A stretch of 64,000 bases of DNA, taken from NCBI RefSeq assembly GCF_013396335.1, contig NZ_JABWSY010000001.1:248001-312000 (forward strand), read 5' to 3'. This stretch comes from Bacillus sp. EB106-08-02-XG196. Lineage in GTDB: Bacteria > Bacillota > Bacilli > Bacillales > Cytobacillaceae. Of this stretch, positions 62,696 to 64,000 are shown one piece after another; position 1 is the stretch's first letter, and each line of letters opens with the position of its first letter. Position numbers and translations under genes: made by a program. A model generated the notes under the pieces. The model was given only the letters and a program-made list of their open reading frames with translations, did no database searches and had not been told where the DNA came from.

Positions 62696-62765
62696 TGTGC
62701 TTAATTAAGAACGAATATATTTTATATCTGTGCTATTTTCATATAATTTCACCCAATTAAGCACA
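62696..62765. repeat. 11-bp perfect inverted repeat in the 62471-62857 gap
   Basis: TGTGCTTAATT (62696-62706) and AATTAAGCACA (62755-62765) are exact reverse complements separated by 48 bp. The rest of the 387-bp gap is AT-rich noncoding DNA upstream of the 5'-nucleotidase gene. Confidence 0.7.
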
Positions 62766-62857
62766 GTGATGAGTGATCTCTTCTTTTAAACCTTTTCTAA
62801 GGGGGGGATTCTGCATTTTTTCGTAATAAAAAACACTATATTACTAGGAAGGTGAAC

Positions 62858-64000
62858 ATGTTGAAAAAGAAACCATTACGTAGTGCAAAGAAAATATTAT
62901 CATCATCTCTTGCAGTAACACTTCTTGCATTTCCATTCTTTTCATCAAATCAAGTATATGCGGCACCTAAAGCAGACAAAAATCCTATAGTAGAGTTGCG
63001 TCTTATGGAAACTACAGATTTACATACAAATCTACTAAACTACGATTATTACAAAAACGCAGAGTATTTAAAGGTTGGTTTAGCCAGCACTGCAACCCTA
63101 GTAAAAGATGCTCGTTCTGAAGTAAAAAACAGTGTACTGGTAGACAATGGTGATTTAATTCAAGGAACTCCATTAGGTACGTATAAGGCAAAGATTGATC
63201 CGCTGGAAGATGGAGAGGTTCACCCCGTATTTAAAGCGATGAACCAAATGAACTATGATATTGCTACCTTAGGGAATCATGAGTTTAACTATGGTCTTGA
63301 GTTCCTTGAAGAAGCATACGATGACGCCAATTTTCCTGTTATCAATGCCAACGTCTATGTGGATGACAATGACACAAATCCTAATAATGACATAAATAAG
63401 TATACCCCTTACAAAATTATTAACAAAAAAGTGGTTGATGGGCAAGGTAAAAACCATGTGATCAAAGTTGGTTTTATCGGCTTCGTACCACCTCAAATTA
63501 ACGAGTGGGACAAAGCCCATCTGGACGGAAAAGTAATCACGAAAAACATTATTGAAACAGCAGAGAAATTTATACCGCAGATGAGAGAAGAAGGCGCAGA
63601 TGTTATTGTGGCCATGACTCACTCAGGATTCAGCGGCAATAAAGCCAATTCAGAGGATGTCATTTACGCATTAAGTGAAGTACCAGGTATTGATGCGCTA
63701 ACATTCTCGCATACTCACAAATTATTCCCGGCAAAAACAGACGCAGCTCTTGATGGATTATTTAAAGGTGCTGATGGTAAGCCGCTTCCTGGTGTAGACA
63801 ATACAAAAGGAACGATTAATGGTGTTCCAGCCGTACAAGCTGGTTACGGCGGCGGTTCTTTAGGTATTATCGATCTAGATCTTGTGAAAGTAAAAGGCAA
63901 ATGGACGGTTGCTGATTCTCAATCAAAAACACGTGAAATTTCTTCGCCAACACAAGTTAAGCCTGTTCAATCTATCGTAGATGCCGTTAAGGCGGATCAT
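62858..64000 (+). CDS. 2',3'-cyclic-nucleotide phosphodiesterase/5'-nucleotidase, secreted (partial)
   Basis: The first 381 codons lie in the window. GGAAGGTGAAC precedes the ATG. A signal peptide runs to about residue 36 (cleavage near VYAA). Metallophosphatase motifs follow: ETTDLHTNL (about 50-58), VDNGDLIQG, ATLGNHEFNYGLEFLEEAYD (about 137-156, GNHE), VAMTHSGF. The domain order fits CpdB/YfkN-type enzymes that release phosphate from extracellular nucleotides; the 5'-nucleotidase C-terminal domain and any cell-wall anchor would lie beyond the right edge. Confidence 0.9.
   Translation, partial: MLKKKPLRSAKKILSSSLAVTLLAFPFFSSNQVYAAPKADKNPIVELRLMETTDLHTNLLNYDYYKNAEYLKVGLASTATLVKDARSEVKNSVLVDNGDLIQGTPLGTYKAKIDPLEDGEVHPVFKAMNQMNYDIATLGNHEFNYGLEFLEEAYDDANFPVINANVYVDDNDTNPNNDINKYTPYKIINKKVVDGQGKNHVIKVGFIGFVPPQINEWDKAHLDGKVITKNIIETAEKFIPQMREEGADVIVAMTHSGFSGNKANSEDVIYALSEVPGIDALTFSHTHKLFPAKTDAALDGLFKGADGKPLPGVDNTKGTINGVPAVQAGYGGGSLGIIDLDLVKVKGKWTVADSQSKTREISSPTQVKPVQSIVDAVKADH

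Noticed and set aside
63269..63622. 117-codon minus-strand frame opposite the 5'-nucleotidase
   Set aside because: Antisense to the GNHE metallophosphatase region; no ribosome site.

Overview
The window is chromosomal DNA of an AT-rich, endospore-forming Gram-positive bacterium of the Bacillaceae (Bacillus/Neobacillus type). Evidence: Shine-Dalgarno sites of the GGAGG kind, two S-box (SAM-I) riboswitches, Fur boxes of the Bacillus 7-1-7 form, a spore coat protein, and a gene order that closely follows the B. subtilis yus/yur region (sufCDS, metNIQ, yusE-yusF-yusG-gcvH-yusI, fadE-fadA-fadN, yuzL, yusU-yusV). Both window edges cut genes: sufS on the left and a cpdB-like 5'-nucleotidase on the right. 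No rRNA, tRNA, CRISPR array or prophage was seen.

Layout. 1-2.9 kb: Fe-S cluster assembly (sufC-sufD-sufS). 3.2-7.7 kb: methionine uptake (metNIQ) and homocysteine synthesis (metY-like), each behind its own SAM riboswitch and terminator. 7.8-15.4 kb: small redox and glycine-cleavage genes, then fatty-acid beta-oxidation (fadNAE) behind a FadR-type palindrome. 15.6-21.2 kb: a Fur-controlled ferric-siderophore system (ATPase, two permeases, binding lipoprotein, FhuF-like reductase). 21.2-25.4 kb: a SEDS protein, a GalT/HIT-like protein, uppP, a six-copy 52-bp hairpin repeat and an azoreductase. 25.6-28.9 kb: a tungstate transporter with its one-component regulator. 28.9-31 kb: a two-component system. 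31.2-33.3 kb: floT-yuaF membrane microdomain genes. 33.4-35.6 kb: an IS200/IS605-type element with a dead tnpA and an intact tnpB. 35.6-46.9 kb: an amino-acid (probably cystine) ABC importer, an APC permease, a MASE3 sensor, nadE, a thioesterase, a CDF transporter, AlkD, and small membrane proteins.

46.9-58.7 kb is the most distinctive accessory region. It holds a complete monoderm Tad/Flp type IVb pilus cluster (flp, prepilin peptidase, tadE, tadG, cpaB, cpaE/tadZ, tadA, tadB, tadC), all on the minus strand. It is followed by a SinR-like regulator, the decayed remains of a GH16 glucanase, and a processive GT2 glycosyltransferase. A DUF192 protein and a large von Willebrand A membrane protein are divergent from flp. 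Together this looks like an adhesion/biofilm locus.

59.2-61.6 kb encodes an iron-storage nanocompartment: an IMEF-type cargo, the encapsulin shell and a [2Fe-2S] ferredoxin. Cargo and ferredoxin carry the same FTVGSLI targeting peptide, at the C-terminus of one and the N-terminus of the other. Beside them lies an unrecognised 154-aa gene behind a Fur-box-like sequence. A CotF-like spore coat gene is divergent from the encapsulin operon. Iron acquisition (15.6-21.2 kb), Fe-S assembly (1-2.9 kb) and iron storage (59.2-61.6 kb) therefore all occur in this window. All calls come from reading the sequence by eye; no database search was run.
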